A stretch of 64,000 nucleotides of DNA from Piscinibacter sp. HJYY11 (GCF_016735515.1 NZ_JAERQZ010000001.1:3088746-3152745), one strand, 5' to 3'; positions 37,414 to 47,548 are shown, numbered from the stretch's first letter. The notes: generated by a model not told the origin, from the sequence alone. A program made the numbers and translations.

Positions 37414-39774
37414 TCAGAACTTCAGCGTCATGTTGACTTGCACGGTACGCGGCTTGCCTGGGATGTAGTGGCCGCGGTAGACCATGTCCGCATAGTGCTC
37501 GTCGGTCACGTTGGTGATGTTGAGCTTGAAGGTTGCGACGTCAGTAGCCTCGAACTCGGCCATCAAGTCGCCGGTGATGTAGCGCGGGGCGACAACGCTC
37601 GAGGTGGCGGCACGGCCGACCGGAATCACGCCGCTGCGAGCGTTCAAGCCGCCGCCGATGCGCCACTTGGGCAGCACCTTGTACGTGCTCCAGATGGTGC
37701 CGCTGTGGCGTGGCGTCAGGCCGGGGCGGGAGCCCACGAGTTCAGTGCCTGCGGCGCCGGAGGAACTGTCCACTTTGGCGTTCGGGATGAAGGCGTACGA
37801 ACCGAAGACTTCCCACTCGGGCGTGATGCGGCCGATGATGTCGAACTCCGCACCGACCGCGTGGCGTTCGCCCGACAGCACGTAGTTGCAGGCATTGACC
37901 GACTCGGCGTCGCGGTTCCGCTCGTTGTATTTCGTGGCATGGAAGATCGCGAACCGGGTGCTCAGGTCACCCCGGGCGTTGTCGATCTTGGCGCCGAGCT
38001 CGATGTTGCGGCTCGATTCCGGCGGTGTGTTCACCGTACCCGGATCGAACTGGTAGGTGTCGCCCGAGGTGTTGAACGAGGTACCGTATGAGAAGTGATA
38101 GGACTGCGTTGCGGTCGGCTGGTACATCACGCCAAAACGCTTGCTCCACAGGGTGTCGCTGCGCTGGCTGTAGCTGTTCGGCGGGGTGTAGCAAGGGTTC
38201 GGCACCGGAGGGTTGCCCGTGGTGGGCTGCCCTTGCGCCGCGATGGCGTGGAATCGGCCGTCGAGCTTATCGAGGCGCAGGCCCGCGAGCACCTTCCATT
38301 TCGATGCCACCTGGATCATGTCCTGCACGTAGACGCCCGCTGCCTTCATGTCGAACTCGCGATTGAGGCTCACGGTTCTTGCGTCCTCGTTGACGAACGC
38401 GCCGTCGTTCGGGGTGCCCACGGTGGTCGTCGGCTTCGCGAGGGCGGCAGGATTGGTGGCGCTGAAGGACTCGAACTGCTCGTGGGCGAAATCCCCACCT
38501 GCCTGCACGCTGTGGTCGAGCCCGCCCCACTTGAACTTGCCCGAGTAGTCGCTCTGCAAGTACTCGGTGTCCATGTTCATGATCTTGGCCTGGAAGCCAC
38601 GGTTGAGCACGGTGCTGTCGCTGATGGTGTCGGTGGTGACGGCCTGCGCACAGCCCGCCGGCAAGACGCCCAGGTTGTTCGGCACGCAACGGAATCGAAC
38701 CGTGCTGGCCCGCTGGTCACGCTCGTAGCGAGCCAGGCGAAGCGCCGTGCGCCACTCGCTGGTCTCGCTGAACTTGTGCGTGTGCACCAAGTTGCCTTGC
38801 GTCGTGCCGCCGCGCAGGTAATCGCTCGCAAGGCCGTAGTAGTTGCTGGGGTCGTTCTTCCACATGAAGTCGCCACCGCCACTCGCGCTCTGCGGCACCC
38901 ACGGCAAGCCGTAGTGAATGCCGGTGTTGTTCTCCAGGTGGTACAGGCCCACCGACACCTCGTCGGGCGTGCCGATGCCGTACCTGATGGTCGGCGCGAT
39001 GCCCTTGTTGTCGATCTTGTTGCCGTAGTTGTCGGCCTGCGTGAGCATCGTGTTGATGCGCACGGCGGTGGTCTCGCCGGTGCGCTGGTTCAGGTCGAGC
39101 GTGGAGCGCAGGTAGTTGCCGGTGCCGAAGGTGGTGCTGACCTGGTAGTCGTTGGACAGCTGTGGCTGCTTGGTCACCTGGTTGACCGCGCCGCCGGTGG
39201 AGCCGCGGCCGAAGAGCATCGAGGCCGAGCCGCGCAGCAGCTCGAGGCGGTCCCAGTTGAAGGAGTCGCGCTCGTAGAAGGCGGGGTCGCGCATGCCGTC
39301 GATGAAGATGTCGCCGGTGGACTGAAGCGAGAAGCCGCGCAGGCGGATGTCCTCTTCGCCACCCTCGGCCGCCTGGAAGGTAATGCCTGCGGTCTGCTTC
39401 AGCGCTTCCTTCATCGTGTCGATGTTCCGGTCATCGATCAGTTTTTCCGTCACCACCGTCACCGACTGCGGCACGTCACGCAGGTCCTGCTTGCCCTTGC
39501 CGATGCGCGTGGTGGTGGCCTGGTAGGTCTGCTTGCCCGTGGGTTCGGCCGCTGTCGCCTTCACCCGGATCTGGGGCAGCGAGCCGCCGCTGTCGATCAC
39601 CGCAGGTGCTGCAGCCGAAGCGGCAGGGGCCGCGGGGCTGGCCGCCTGTTGCGCCATTGCAGGCGACAAGACGAGGCCGAAGCCGGCGGCGAGCGCTCCC
39701 AGCGGCAGCAAGGCGGCGGGACGGGAAGGGACCGCAGCAGCAGCGTGGCGGCGCGGAGGCGTCTTGAGGGGCAC
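37414..39774 (-). CDS. fiu: TonB-dependent catecholate siderophore receptor, Fiu type
   Basis: A 786-residue outer-membrane receptor importing ferric catecholates. The signal peptide ends SPAMA-Q (about residue 41). A TonB box-like LPQIRVKA precedes the plug domain, which has [40 protein letters not shown] and [16 protein letters not shown] 22-strand barrel follows, ending in the terminal Phe of VQVNMTLKF. The start is GTG with GGAGAA just upstream. It sits in one operon with TonB/ExbB/ExbD, which energise it, and with PiuC, its usual companion. Confidence 0.92.
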   Translation of the reverse strand: MPLKTPPRRHAAAAVPSRPAALLPLGALAAGFGLVLSPAMAQQAASPAAPAASAAAPAVIDSGGSLPQIRVKATAAEPTGKQTYQATTTRIGKGKQDLRDVPQSVTVVTEKLIDDRNIDTMKEALKQTAGITFQAAEGGEEDIRLRGFSLQSTGDIFIDGMRDPAFYERDSFNWDRLELLRGSASMLFGRGSTGGAVNQVTKQPQLSNDYQVSTTFGTGNYLRSTLDLNQRTGETTAVRINTMLTQADNYGNKIDNKGIAPTIRYGIGTPDEVSVGLYHLENNTGIHYGLPWVPQSASGGGDFMWKNDPSNYYGLASDYLRGGTTQGNLVHTHKFSETSEWRTALRLARYERDQRASTVRFRCVPNNLGVLPAGCAQAVTTDTISDSTVLNRGFQAKIMNMDTEYLQSDYSGKFKWGGLDHSVQAGGDFAHEQFESFSATNPAALAKPTTTVGTPNDGAFVNEDARTVSLNREFDMKAAGVYVQDMIQVASKWKVLAGLRLDKLDGRFHAIAAQGQPTTGNPPVPNPCYTPPNSYSQRSDTLWSKRFGVMYQPTATQSYHFSYGTSFNTSGDTYQFDPGTVNTPPESSRNIELGAKIDNARGDLSTRFAIFHATKYNERNRDAESVNACNYVLSGERHAVGAEFDIIGRITPEWEVFGSYAFIPNAKVDSSSGAAGTELVGSRPGLTPRHSGTIWSTYKVLPKWRIGGGLNARSGVIPVGRAATSSVVAPRYITGDLMAEFEATDVATFKLNITNVTDEHYADMVYRGHYIPGKPRTVQVNMTLKF

Positions 39775-39856
39775 AGTGTTCTCCAGGTGGTCTGTGAGGC
39801 ACTGGCTGGCGTACGACCCCGGCTGGCTGGTGCGGTTGTTCGATTCTTGGAAAGGT

Positions 39857-40045
39857 CTACTTCGTGAGGATGAGCTTGCCGAGTGAGGTCTCGCGCAAGC
39901 GGTAGACGGCGCCGTGGTGCTCGATCAGCACCTCCTTGGCGTCGCCCAGCAGTTGCCGGCTCGAAATGCGCTGCTCGGTTACCGCAGGCTGCGGCGCGCG
40001 GACGGGCGCCCTGTCGACCGGGTTGGGCGGCGGCATGACGTTCAT
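39857..40045 (-). CDS. hemP: Hemin uptake protein HemP
   Basis: A 62-residue HemP/HmuP. The conserved C-terminal part is RISSRQLLGDAKEVLIEHHG followed by YRLRETSLGKLILTK. HmuP proteins are needed for haem receptor expression in some rhizobia and Burkholderia. The ATG overlaps the exbD stop as ATGA, so the genes are translationally coupled. No haem transporter genes lie nearby, so it may act on a haem locus elsewhere. Confidence 0.88.
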   Translation of the reverse strand: MNVMPPPNPVDRAPVRAPQPAVTEQRISSRQLLGDAKEVLIEHHGAVYRLRETSLGKLILTK

Positions 40046-40461
40046 GGCGATTCGGGCTCGCTGATGAAACCGACCTTGGTCAGGCCGGCCTTGGATGCGT
40101 CGGCCAGGGTCTGGGCGACGGAGCGATAGGGCACGTTCTGGTCCGCCTTGAGGTGCACCTCGGGCTGCGGGTTCTTCTGGCTCTCGACGCCGAAGCGGCG
40201 GGCGGCCTCGCCGCGCTCCACCGGCTCGCCGTTCCAGAAGAGGCCGCCGTTGGCATCGATGGCGAACTCGATCTTCTCGACCTGCGTGATGTTGGGCTGC
40301 GAGCTGGCCTTGGGCAGCTCGAGCTTGACGGCCTGCGTGAGCAGCGGCGCGGTGACGATGAAGATGACGAGCAGCACCAGCATGACGTCGATCAACGGCA
40401 CCATGTTGATCTCGGCCATGGGGGCGCCCGCGCTGCGGTTGTCGAAGCTTGCGAAAGCCAT
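40042..40461 (-). CDS. exbD: Biopolymer transport protein ExbD
   Basis: A 139-residue ExbD with one N-terminal membrane helix (INMVPLIDVMLVLLVIFIVT). It contains the proton-path Asp in PLIDVMLVLL and a periplasmic domain ending TKVGFISEPE. With ExbB it uses the proton gradient to energise TonB. The ATG at 40461 has GAGGAG 7 bases upstream. It lies 10 bases behind exbB and overlaps hemP. Confidence 0.92.
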   Translation of the reverse strand: MAFASFDNRSAGAPMAEINMVPLIDVMLVLLVIFIVTAPLLTQAVKLELPKASSQPNITQVEKIEFAIDANGGLFWNGEPVERGEAARRFGVESQKNPQPEVHLKADQNVPYRSVAQTLADASKAGLTKVGFISEPESP

Positions 40462-40471
40462 CGTGTGCTCC

Positions 40472-41212
40472 TCAGGCGGCGCGCGTCTGCGGGACGCCGT
40501 GGCGCAGCGGCACGACTTCGCCGGACAGCGGCTGGCCCATCGACACGAAGGTGTGCAGCTCGTAGGCGAAGGCATCGAGCTTGGAGAGGATCACGCGGTT
40601 GGAACGCGTGAGCCAGTTGTAGCCCATCACCGCCGGGATCGCGACCGCGAGGCCGAGGCCCGTCATGATCAGCGCCTCGCCCACCGGGCCGGCCACCTTG
40701 TCGAGCGTGCCGGCGCCGCTCATGCCGATGGCGACGAGCGCGTGGTACACGCCCCACACGGTGCCGAAGAGGCCGACGAAGGGAGCGGTCGCGCCGACGG
40801 TGGCGAGCATGGCCAGGCCGTTCTCCAGGCGCGTGGTCTCTTCGTCGAGCACCTTCTTGATGGTGCGGGTGACGAAATCACCGGCGCTGCCCGCTTCTTC
40901 CAGCTTGGCCGCGCCGTACTTGGCGTGGTGGGCGCGGGCGCTCATCGCGTGGCTGGTCAGGTGCGAGAAGGGATCGTTGGCGCCGTGGGTCACGATCTCG
41001 GAGGCCACTGCGTCGAGCGAGGTCGCATTCCAGAAGAAGGACAGGAAGGCCTCGCTGCGCCTCTTGCGCGCGAGCAGCGTGACGCCCTTGATGGCGATGA
41101 TGGCCCACGAGACCACCGACATGAGCACCAGGATCGCCAGCAGTGTCTTGCCGACGACGTCGCTCTGGGAGATGAAGTGGGCGAAGCCCAAGGAGGTGTC
41201 TGCTGGGTTCAT
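40472..41212 (-). CDS. exbB: ExbB/TolQ family proton channel protein
   Basis: A 246-residue ExbB with three membrane helices: TLLAILVLMSVVSWAIIAIK, then LAMLATVGATAPFVGLFGTV with the family signature GLFGTVWGVYHAL, and ALIMTGLGLAVAIPAVMGYN. It forms the pentameric proton channel around ExbD. The ATG at 41212 follows the tonB stop after 2 bases. In-frame TTG codons upstream are not needed. Confidence 0.93.
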   Translation of the reverse strand: MNPADTSLGFAHFISQSDVVGKTLLAILVLMSVVSWAIIAIKGVTLLARKRRSEAFLSFFWNATSLDAVASEIVTHGANDPFSHLTSHAMSARAHHAKYGAAKLEEAGSAGDFVTRTIKKVLDEETTRLENGLAMLATVGATAPFVGLFGTVWGVYHALVAIGMSGAGTLDKVAGPVGEALIMTGLGLAVAIPAVMGYNWLTRSNRVILSKLDAFAYELHTFVSMGQPLSGEVVPLRHGVPQTRAA

Positions 41213-41214
41213 GG

Positions 41215-41949
41215 TCAACGATCAGGTGGGTCGAATGCGATGGAGACGGGCGCCGAGGCGATGACGGGCACGCCATTGACGGTGTGGGGCTTGAATTGAG
41301 CCCGGCGCAGGGCGGCGACGGCCGCCTCGTCCAGGAGCGGGAAACCGGAAGACCTCGTCACGGTGACCTGCATTGGCCGACCCCGGGTGTCGACCTCGAC
41401 CCGCATCTGCACCACGCCGGTTTCGCCGTTGCGCTCGGACAGGCGCGGATACACCGGCTTGGGCTGCACGATGTAGCGGATCTCGGAAGCCGCCATCTCC
41501 GGCGGCGGGGGCGGTGGCGCAGGCGGCGCTGGAGGCGCAGGCGGGGCCGGGGGCGCTTCGACCACCACGGGCGCGGGTGGGGCCGGCACCTCAGGTGCGG
41601 GCGGGGCTTCGAAGGTGGCCGGGGTGGGCGACGGCGCGGCCGCGATCACGCGGGGCTCGGGCGCCTTGACGACCGGCTTCACGTCGGGCGGCGGCGGGGG
41701 TGGCGGCGCCGGAGGCGCAGGCGGCGCGAGCAGGTTCACGAAGATCGGCGCCGCGTCGACCACCGTGGCACGCACGGCCGGCACCTGCAGGAAGCCCCAG
41801 ATGCCGCCCACGTGGGCGACCGCGATGGCGGCGACCACCGCGCGGTACTGCATCGGGCTCAGCCCATCTCGACGCTGCAGCGGCAGGCGCAAGGCCGCCA
41901 TCGCAAGCGGATCGGGCACGGCTTCTTGGGCGATGGAGAGCGACGACAT
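41215..41949 (-). CDS. tonB: Energy transducer TonB
   Basis: A 244-residue TonB: a cytoplasmic N-terminus and one membrane anchor (AVVAAIAVAHVGGIWGFLQV). A long Pro/Ala-rich periplasmic spacer (about 75-155, with PPAPPAP repeats) spans the periplasm. The C-terminal TonB domain runs from YPRLSERNGETGVVQMRVEV to SSGFPLLDEAAVAALRR. It transmits proton-motive energy to the outer-membrane receptor encoded in the same operon. It is the first gene behind the Fur box at 42006. Confidence 0.93.
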   Translation of the reverse strand: MSSLSIAQEAVPDPLAMAALRLPLQRRDGLSPMQYRAVVAAIAVAHVGGIWGFLQVPAVRATVVDAAPIFVNLLAPPAPPAPPPPPPPDVKPVVKAPEPRVIAAAPSPTPATFEAPPAPEVPAPPAPVVVEAPPAPPAPPAPPAPPPPPPEMAASEIRYIVQPKPVYPRLSERNGETGVVQMRVEVDTRGRPMQVTVTRSSGFPLLDEAAVAALRRAQFKPHTVNGVPVIASAPVSIAFDPPDR

Positions 41950-42005
41950 GGAGCGCGACAGCGAAAAACGGCTGCCGGGGCAGCGGAGCGCGCAACTGTA
42001 TCACT

Positions 42006-42024
42006 AATGAGAACGATTCGTATT
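42006..42024 (-). promoter_or_regulatory. Fur box upstream of the tonB operon
   Basis: AATGAGAACGATTCGTATT lies 57 bases before the tonB start. It fits the 19-base Fur consensus of the form AATGAGAATNATTCTCATT at all but three positions and keeps the dyad. The region is locally A+T-rich compared with its surroundings, as expected for a promoter. Iron-replete Fur should repress the whole operon down to cytochrome b561. Confidence 0.8.
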
Positions 42025-42093
42025 TGTGATTGATCAGAGTGGGGTTGTCCCGACTCCGCCTGAAGCGGGGGGCAGCGGCTATGCTGCGCCACC

Positions 42094-42453
42094 ATGATCA
42101 AGATCGTCGTCCGCTGGCTCCTGCTCGCCGCCGCCTTGCTGCTGGTCGCCCACGTCTACACGGGCGTGACCGTCACCAACTTCACCTCGGCCATGGTCGC
42201 GGCCCTCGTGCTCGGCCTGCTCAACGCGCTGCTGCGTCCGCTGCTGGTGCTGCTGACGCTGCCGGTGACGGTGATCACGCTCGGGCTCTTCCTCTTCGTG
42301 ATCAATGCGCTGATGTTCTATTTCGCGGCCGAGCTGCTCTCGGGCATGTCGGTGGCGAGCTTCGGCGCGGCGCTCATCGGGTCGCTGATCTACAGCCTGT
42401 GCGGCATGGTGATCGACGCCGCGCTCGAGCGCATCTTCGCGCCGCGAGGCTGA
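42094..42453 (+). CDS. Four-helix membrane protein of the 'phage holin family 4' type (PF04020)
   Basis: A 119-residue integral membrane protein with four hydrophobic helices: VRWLLLAAALLLVAHVYTG, SAMVAALVLGLLNALLRPLL, LPVTVITLGLFLFVINALMF and ASFGAALIGSLIYSLCG. GLLNALLRPLL and LPVTVITLGLF are the typical motifs. Despite the family name these proteins are common chromosomal genes without phage context, and none is present here. Function unknown. It lies back to back with tonB. Confidence 0.85.
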   Translation: MIKIVVRWLLLAAALLLVAHVYTGVTVTNFTSAMVAALVLGLLNALLRPLLVLLTLPVTVITLGLFLFVINALMFYFAAELLSGMSVASFGAALIGSLIYSLCGMVIDAALERIFAPRG

Positions 42454-42459
42454 CTCACA

Positions 42460-42490
42460 TCAGGCCGGCCACGCAGGGCGGCCGGCCTGA
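42460..42490. terminator. Hairpin between convergent genes
   Basis: An 11-base perfect inverted repeat (TCAGGCCGGCC / GGCCGGCCTGA) with a 9-base loop, between the stops of the membrane-protein gene and the PHB depolymerase gene. No T tract on either side, so termination could be bidirectional but possibly Rho-assisted. Confidence 0.55.
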
Positions 42491-42505
42491 ACACCGCTGC
42501 ACTCG

Positions 42506-44017
42506 TCAGTTGGTGCAACCCGCTGGCCGGTTCTTGTACCAGCCGCCGCTCGCTTGATAGAGCTTGACCTGCGTCCAGGTGTCGAAGGTGCCGCCGATGT
42601 CGACCTTGTCACCGGTGGTGATGGCCCGCAGCAACGACACCCCGCCGCGCGTGGCGCGCCCTGCGTTCACGTGCGCGACCGGCGAGGCGGTGCTCGTGGG
42701 GCAGGTGGTCGGCGGGGGCGTCGTCGGGTTGACGACCACGGTGCGCGTGGCGGTCGTGGTGTTGCCGGCGCGGTCGGTCGCGCGGTAGGTGCAGCCGTAG
42801 GTGCCAGCCTGCGCCGTGTTGACGCTGCAGCTGGCGGTCACGGCCACGTTGCCGTCTTCAGGGTCGGTGGCGGTGGCGCCGGGGTCGGTGAAGACCTGGC
42901 CCACGGTGAGCGTCATGGGGTTGGCACCGTTCAGCGTGATGACCGGCGCGCCGGTGGGCGGCGGCGGGTTGTCGCCGCGCGGGTGGCGCGAGAAGAAGTT
43001 CCAGGTGATGTCGGGCAGGCTCGGGCCGGTCTTGACCGCCCACTTGCCTTCGTTGCCGTTGACGCCGCCGATCCAGTAGTGCGCATGGTCGGTGTCGGCG
43101 GTGTTGGCGGTGGCCGTCGGCCCGCTGTAGAAGACCGTCTCCACGACCGAGCGGCTGGCGGCGCTGGCATCGACCGTGTAGTAGACCTGCTCGCATCCGT
43201 AGGCATTGCCGTTCACCGGGCTGCAACCGCTGCTGCGCGCACGTGCGGTGGCGGGGGTGTCGTAGCCGGCCGGGCCGAACGCCTTGAGGTGCGCATCGCG
43301 CAGGTTGATCGCGTTCTGCCTGAGCACCGTGCAGTCGTTGTTGTTCTGCACCACCATCAGCGGCACGCGGTAGGGGTTGTTCTTGGCCGCGTTCACGTCC
43401 GACACGATCTGGCTCACCGAGTGGTAGGTCGGGAAGCCGTTGCCGCAGCCGGCGAAGTTGACCGCCGCCGCCCCTTCGGCATACGGCAGGCCCTCGACGC
43501 TCGCGCCTGCGGACCAGTATTCGTTGTGCGCCACGAGGGCAGCCACCACCATGGCACCGCCCGACGACAGGCCGGTGATGTAGCGGCGGTTGGGGTCGAT
43601 CGCGTAGCGGCCCTCGACCTCGATCGCAAGGCTGCGCAGGTCTTCGACCTCACCCGCGCCTTCGCGGATCTCCGCGCTGAACCAGAAGCCCCAGCAGTTG
43701 GTGTTGCGCAGGCCGGTGTAGCTCGTGATGAAGGGCGCGACCAGGATGAACCGGTACTGGTCGGCCGCGGCCTTGAGCCCCCAGTCGTTGAGCACGTCGT
43801 CGTTCGTCTGCTGGCAACCATGCAGCGCCATGACCATCGGGGCGGGGCCGCTGAGCCCGCTGGGCACGTAGACCTTGTACTGGCGGTCGCGCGAGCCGCT
43901 GTAGCTCTTGGCCTTGAAGGTGAAGGCGCTGGTCGTGCCGGCAAAGACCGACAGGCTCAGCAGCGAGAGAAGCAGGGCGCACAGCCAGCGCCAGGGCAGG
44001 GTCAGTCGAAAACTCAT
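42506..44017 (-). CDS. Extracellular PHB depolymerase-family esterase with Ig-like and C-terminal binding domains
   Basis: A 503-residue secreted esterase. After a signal peptide (ending SVFAG) comes the polyhydroxybutyrate depolymerase/feruloyl esterase catalytic domain (about 35-330). Its lipase box is GLSSGGAM with Ser151; the oxyanion region is MALHGCQQ and the His lies in TDHAHYW. A DUF5011-type immunoglobulin-like domain follows (PVITLNGANPMTLTVGQVF to GNTTTATRTVVV), then a Pro/Thr linker and a C-terminal domain, probably for substrate binding. Several Cys pairs fit an exported protein. AAGGAGA lies 8 bases ahead of the ATG at 44017. Substrate could be PHB or plant esters. Confidence 0.82.
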   Translation of the reverse strand: MSFRLTLPWRWLCALLLSLLSLSVFAGTTSAFTFKAKSYSGSRDRQYKVYVPSGLSGPAPMVMALHGCQQTNDDVLNDWGLKAAADQYRFILVAPFITSYTGLRNTNCWGFWFSAEIREGAGEVEDLRSLAIEVEGRYAIDPNRRYITGLSSGGAMVVAALVAHNEYWSAGASVEGLPYAEGAAAVNFAGCGNGFPTYHSVSQIVSDVNAAKNNPYRVPLMVVQNNNDCTVLRQNAINLRDAHLKAFGPAGYDTPATARARSSGCSPVNGNAYGCEQVYYTVDASAASRSVVETVFYSGPTATANTADTDHAHYWIGGVNGNEGKWAVKTGPSLPDITWNFFSRHPRGDNPPPPTGAPVITLNGANPMTLTVGQVFTDPGATATDPEDGNVAVTASCSVNTAQAGTYGCTYRATDRAGNTTTATRTVVVNPTTPPPTTCPTSTASPVAHVNAGRATRGGVSLLRAITTGDKVDIGGTFDTWTQVKLYQASGGWYKNRPAGCTN

Positions 44018-44123
44018 TGCGTTGTCTCCTTGATGGACAGTGCGCCTGCATGGGGCGCACCGGTGTGGAGACTCAGCGTAAGCGGCGCCCACCGCCGAAA
44101 ACAGGGGGCAGGCTCCTAAGCAT

Positions 44124-45350
44124 TCATACCCTGTTGATGCGTACAGAAGGCACATCGGCAGTGCCGTCTTTCAGCATGGCCTTGATGCCGCGGATGGCCT
44201 GGCGGATGCGCGACTCGTTTTCAATCAAGGCGAAGCGCACGTGGTCGTCGCCGTGGTCGCCGAAGCCGATGCCGGGCGACACGCTGACCTTGGCCTTCTC
44301 GAGCAGCAGCTTGGCGAACTCGAGCGAGCCGAGTGCGCGGTAGCGCTCGGGGATCATCGCCCAGATGTACATCGAGGCCTTGGGGCATTCCACGTCCCAC
44401 CCGGCTTCGCGCAGGCCTTTTACCAGCACGTCGCGCCGCTTCTGGTACTGCAGCGCGATGTCCTTCACGCATTGCTGGTCGCCTTCGAGCGCTGCGATGG
44501 CGGCCACCTGCAAGGGCGTGAAGGTTCCGTAGTCGTGGTAGCTCTTGATGCGCGCGAGCGCGGCCACCAGCTCGCGGTTGCCCACCATGAAGCCGACCCG
44601 CCAGCCGGCCATGTTGTAGCTCTTGCTCAAGGTGAAGAACTCGACCGCGATGTCCTTCGCACCCGACACCTGCATGATCGACGGCGCCTTCCAGCCGTCG
44701 AACACGATGTCGGCGTACGCGAGGTCGTGCACGACGAAGATGTCGTGCTTCTTCGCGAGCGCGATCACGCGCTCGAAGAAGTCGAGCTCGACGCACTGGG
44801 CCGTCGGGTTGGACGGGAAGCCCAGCACCATCATCTTGGGCTTGGGGTAGCTGCCGCGGATGGCGCGCTCCAGCTCGGCGAAGAAATCGACGCCGGGCAC
44901 CAGCGGCACCGAGCGGATGTCGGCGCCGGCGATCACCGCGCCGTAGATGTGGATCGGGTAGCTCGGGTCGGGCACGAGCACGGTGTCGCCGCGGTCGAGC
45001 GTGGCGAGCATCAGGTGGGCCAGGCCTTCCTTCGAGCCGATGGTGACGATGGCCTCGTGGTCGGCATCGATCTCCACGCCGTAGCGGTCGCGGTACCAGT
45101 GCGAGATCGCACGGCGCAGGCGCGGGATGCCCTTGCTGGCCGAGTAGCCGTGGGTGTCGGGCCGCTGCGCGACCTCGGCGAGCTTGGCGACGATGTGCGG
45201 CGGCGTGGCCCCGTCGGGGTTGCCCATGCTCATGTCGATGATGTCTTCGCCGCGCCGGCGTGCCGCGAGCTTGAGCTCGGCCGTGATGTTGAAGACGTAG
45301 GGGGGAAGGCGATCGATGCGCGCGAAGCGGCGCTTGCCTGATGCAGACAT
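44124..45350 (-). CDS. alaC: Alanine-type aminotransferase AlaC
   Basis: A 408-residue fold-type I PLP aminotransferase, close to AlaC/YfdZ, which makes alanine from pyruvate and glutamate. Motifs: [33 protein letters not shown] and the PLP-binding Lys in [15 protein letters not shown]. The C-terminal Arg for the substrate carboxylate is in [12 protein letters not shown]. Length is normal. It follows pbpC on the same strand by 84 bases. In related genomes this gene often precedes homoserine dehydrogenase and threonine synthase genes, but none follow here. Confidence 0.9.
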   Translation of the reverse strand: MSASGKRRFARIDRLPPYVFNITAELKLAARRRGEDIIDMSMGNPDGATPPHIVAKLAEVAQRPDTHGYSASKGIPRLRRAISHWYRDRYGVEIDADHEAIVTIGSKEGLAHLMLATLDRGDTVLVPDPSYPIHIYGAVIAGADIRSVPLVPGVDFFAELERAIRGSYPKPKMMVLGFPSNPTAQCVELDFFERVIALAKKHDIFVVHDLAYADIVFDGWKAPSIMQVSGAKDIAVEFFTLSKSYNMAGWRVGFMVGNRELVAALARIKSYHDYGTFTPLQVAAIAALEGDQQCVKDIALQYQKRRDVLVKGLREAGWDVECPKASMYIWAMIPERYRALGSLEFAKLLLEKAKVSVSPGIGFGDHGDDHVRFALIENESRIRQAIRGIKAMLKDGTADVPSVRINRV

Positions 45351-45433
45351 GGTGTGACTTTCACGTGAGCGCCCGGAACCGTCCGAGCGACGTGCCCCGC
45401 CGTGTGGCGAGGCCCGCGGATATTAGCCTGAAG

Positions 45434-47548
45434 CTAACGCGCGAGCTGCGCCGTTTTCACGCCGGCGCCACGCACTTCGAAGCGCACGCGCTGGATTTCA
45501 CGGCCGTCGCGGCCGATGAGCTGCAGCTCGTGGCGGCCCGGCCACGGCGCCCAGCTGACGCGCGCGCCCTCGCCGATCCGCTTGCCATCGAGCACCCAGG
45601 TGCCACGCTCGCCTTCGAAGTGGATGCGCTGCGCACGCGGCGGCATGTCGGGGTCGATCGCAAAGAGGCTGCCATCGCGCGGGCTCGTGATGCCGTATCG
45701 CTGGCGTGCCTGCATCTGGGCGCTGGGTTGCCAGTGCGCCTGTGTGGTGCCGGCCAGGAAAAGCTCGTCACGCGCCGGCTCCGCGTTGCCGGCGAGCAGC
45801 ACCCGCTCCTGCACGATGCCCTGGGGCAACGGCGGCCGCTTCGACACACGCCCGTCGTGCAGGTGGCGCACCAGCGCCTGCCAGATCGGCGCGGCACCGC
45901 TCACGCCGCTCACCTGGTGCATGGCCTCGCCGCTCGCGTTGCCCACCCACACGCCGACGGTGTAGCGGTCGGTGTAGCCGATGCACCAGTTGTCGCGCAT
46001 GTCCTTGCTGGTGCCGGTCTTCACCGCGGCAAAGCCGGGGGTGACGAGCGCGCTGTCGAGGCCGAAGGTCTGCGCACGCGCGGCGTTGTCGGCCAGGATG
46101 TCGGTGACGAGGTAGGTGGCCGCCGGGTCGGCCACGGCGCGTGTTGCGGTCGGCGCGGCCTGCAAGACGACGGGGGCATGGACACCGCCATTCGCGAGGC
46201 TGCGGTACGCGTTGGTCAGCGCCTGCAGCGTCACGTCGGCACCACCGAGTGCCAGCGCGTGGCCATAGAAACCTGCGGACTCCGGCAGGGCGAAGCCGAG
46301 CGCATTCAAGCGCGCCAGCACCGCCTCGGGCCCGAGCATTGCGCCCACGCGCACCGCCGGCACGTTGAGGCTGCCGCCAAGCGCGGTGCGCGCGCTGACC
46401 CAGCCCTTGAAGCTCTTGTCGTAGTTCTGCGGCAGGTAGAGGCCGCTGCTCGTGGCGATCTGCGCCGGCGAATCGTCGAGCAGGCTCGCGGGCGTGATGA
46501 GGCGGCGCTCGAAGGCAAGGCCGTAGAGGAAGGGCTTGAGCGTGGAGCCGGCCTGCCGTCGCGCGACGACGCCATCGACCTGCGCCGCCTCCGACAGCCC
46601 GCCGCTGCTGCCCACCCAGGCCAGCACCTCGCCGCTCTTGTTGTCGAGCACCAGCACGGCGCCGTCTTCCACATTGCGGCCACCCAGCTCGGCGAGGTGC
46701 CGGCGCAGGGTGGCGACGACGAAGCGCTGCAGGCGGGCGTCGAGCGTGGTGCGCACCACAGGCTGGTTCAGCGTGAGCTGGCGCGCGACGTGCGGCGCCA
46801 GTTGCTCGCCCAGCACCATGCCACCGCGCTTGCGGAACGCACCGTGTGCCAGGGCCACCACGCCGGTGCACTCGAGCTTCTGCTGCTGCAGCACGCCACA
46901 GGCGCGCCGCGCGGCGGTGTCGGCATCGGCGTTCGGGCTGCGCAGCAGTGCGGCAGCGAGCGCGGCTTCTTGCGCATCGAGGCCGCTTGGGTGCTTGCCG
47001 AAAAGCGTCTGCGACAAGGCGGCCACGCCGACCAGCTCGCCGCGGAAGGCCACGCGGTTGAGGTAGGCCTCGAGGATCTCGCTCTTCTTCCAGCGCGCTT
47101 CGAGCCGCGACGCGGTGACGGCCTGACCCATCTTCTGCGAGACGCTGCGTCCGCCGGTCGGGCGCGCCAGTTCGTCGTCGAGCAGGCCGGCGAGCTGCAT
47201 GGTCAGCGTGGACGCGCCACGCGTGCGCGTGTTCCACAGGTTGCCCCAGGCACTCTGCGCCACCGCGCTCCAGTCCACACCGCTGTGCTGGTAGAAGCGC
47301 TGGTCTTCGCTGAGCACGATGGCGTGCAGCAGCGCCGGCGAGATGTCGGTGAGCGGCACCCAGGGCAAGCGGCGCACGGTCTTGTCGACGCGCACCGTCT
47401 GGATCGGCGTGCCGCTGCGGTCGACGAGCGTCACGTCCGACGGCTTGTGCGCCGCCTTCACCTCGGCAAAGCTCGGCACGGCCTGCGCGGCCCCGGCACT
47501 GAGGCCGAGGGCCAGCAGCAGTGCTGCCGCCTTGCCCTGCACGCTCAC
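45434..47548 (-). CDS. pbpC: Penicillin-binding protein 1C
   Basis: A 704-residue bifunctional peptidoglycan glycosyltransferase/transpeptidase-like protein. The GT51 domain has AIVLSEDQRFYQHSGVDW, RGASTLTMQLAGLL and RSVSQKMGQA. The transpeptidase domain has Ser in AGSTLKPFLYG (SxxK), SxN in GGSLNVPAV, and KTGTSKDMRDNW. The C-terminal BiPBP_C domain (about 625-704) ends the protein. A GTG start at 47548 is chosen because GGAGG lies 7 bases upstream. It overlaps the alpha-2-macroglobulin stop by 4 bases, so the two are cotranslated. PBP1C and bacterial alpha-2-macroglobulin are a known functional pair. Confidence 0.93.
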   Translation of the reverse strand: MSVQGKAAALLLALGLSAGAAQAVPSFAEVKAAHKPSDVTLVDRSGTPIQTVRVDKTVRRLPWVPLTDISPALLHAIVLSEDQRFYQHSGVDWSAVAQSAWGNLWNTRTRGASTLTMQLAGLLDDELARPTGGRSVSQKMGQAVTASRLEARWKKSEILEAYLNRVAFRGELVGVAALSQTLFGKHPSGLDAQEAALAAALLRSPNADADTAARRACGVLQQQKLECTGVVALAHGAFRKRGGMVLGEQLAPHVARQLTLNQPVVRTTLDARLQRFVVATLRRHLAELGGRNVEDGAVLVLDNKSGEVLAWVGSSGGLSEAAQVDGVVARRQAGSTLKPFLYGLAFERRLITPASLLDDSPAQIATSSGLYLPQNYDKSFKGWVSARTALGGSLNVPAVRVGAMLGPEAVLARLNALGFALPESAGFYGHALALGGADVTLQALTNAYRSLANGGVHAPVVLQAAPTATRAVADPAATYLVTDILADNAARAQTFGLDSALVTPGFAAVKTGTSKDMRDNWCIGYTDRYTVGVWVGNASGEAMHQVSGVSGAAPIWQALVRHLHDGRVSKRPPLPQGIVQERVLLAGNAEPARDELFLAGTTQAHWQPSAQMQARQRYGITSPRDGSLFAIDPDMPPRAQRIHFEGERGTWVLDGKRIGEGARVSWAPWPGRHELQLIGRDGREIQRVRFEVRGAGVKTAQLAR

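Noticed and set aside
42094..42453. Holin-family name as a sign of a prophage
   Set aside because: No phage genes, integrase or attachment repeats surround it; the family is common in chromosomes.
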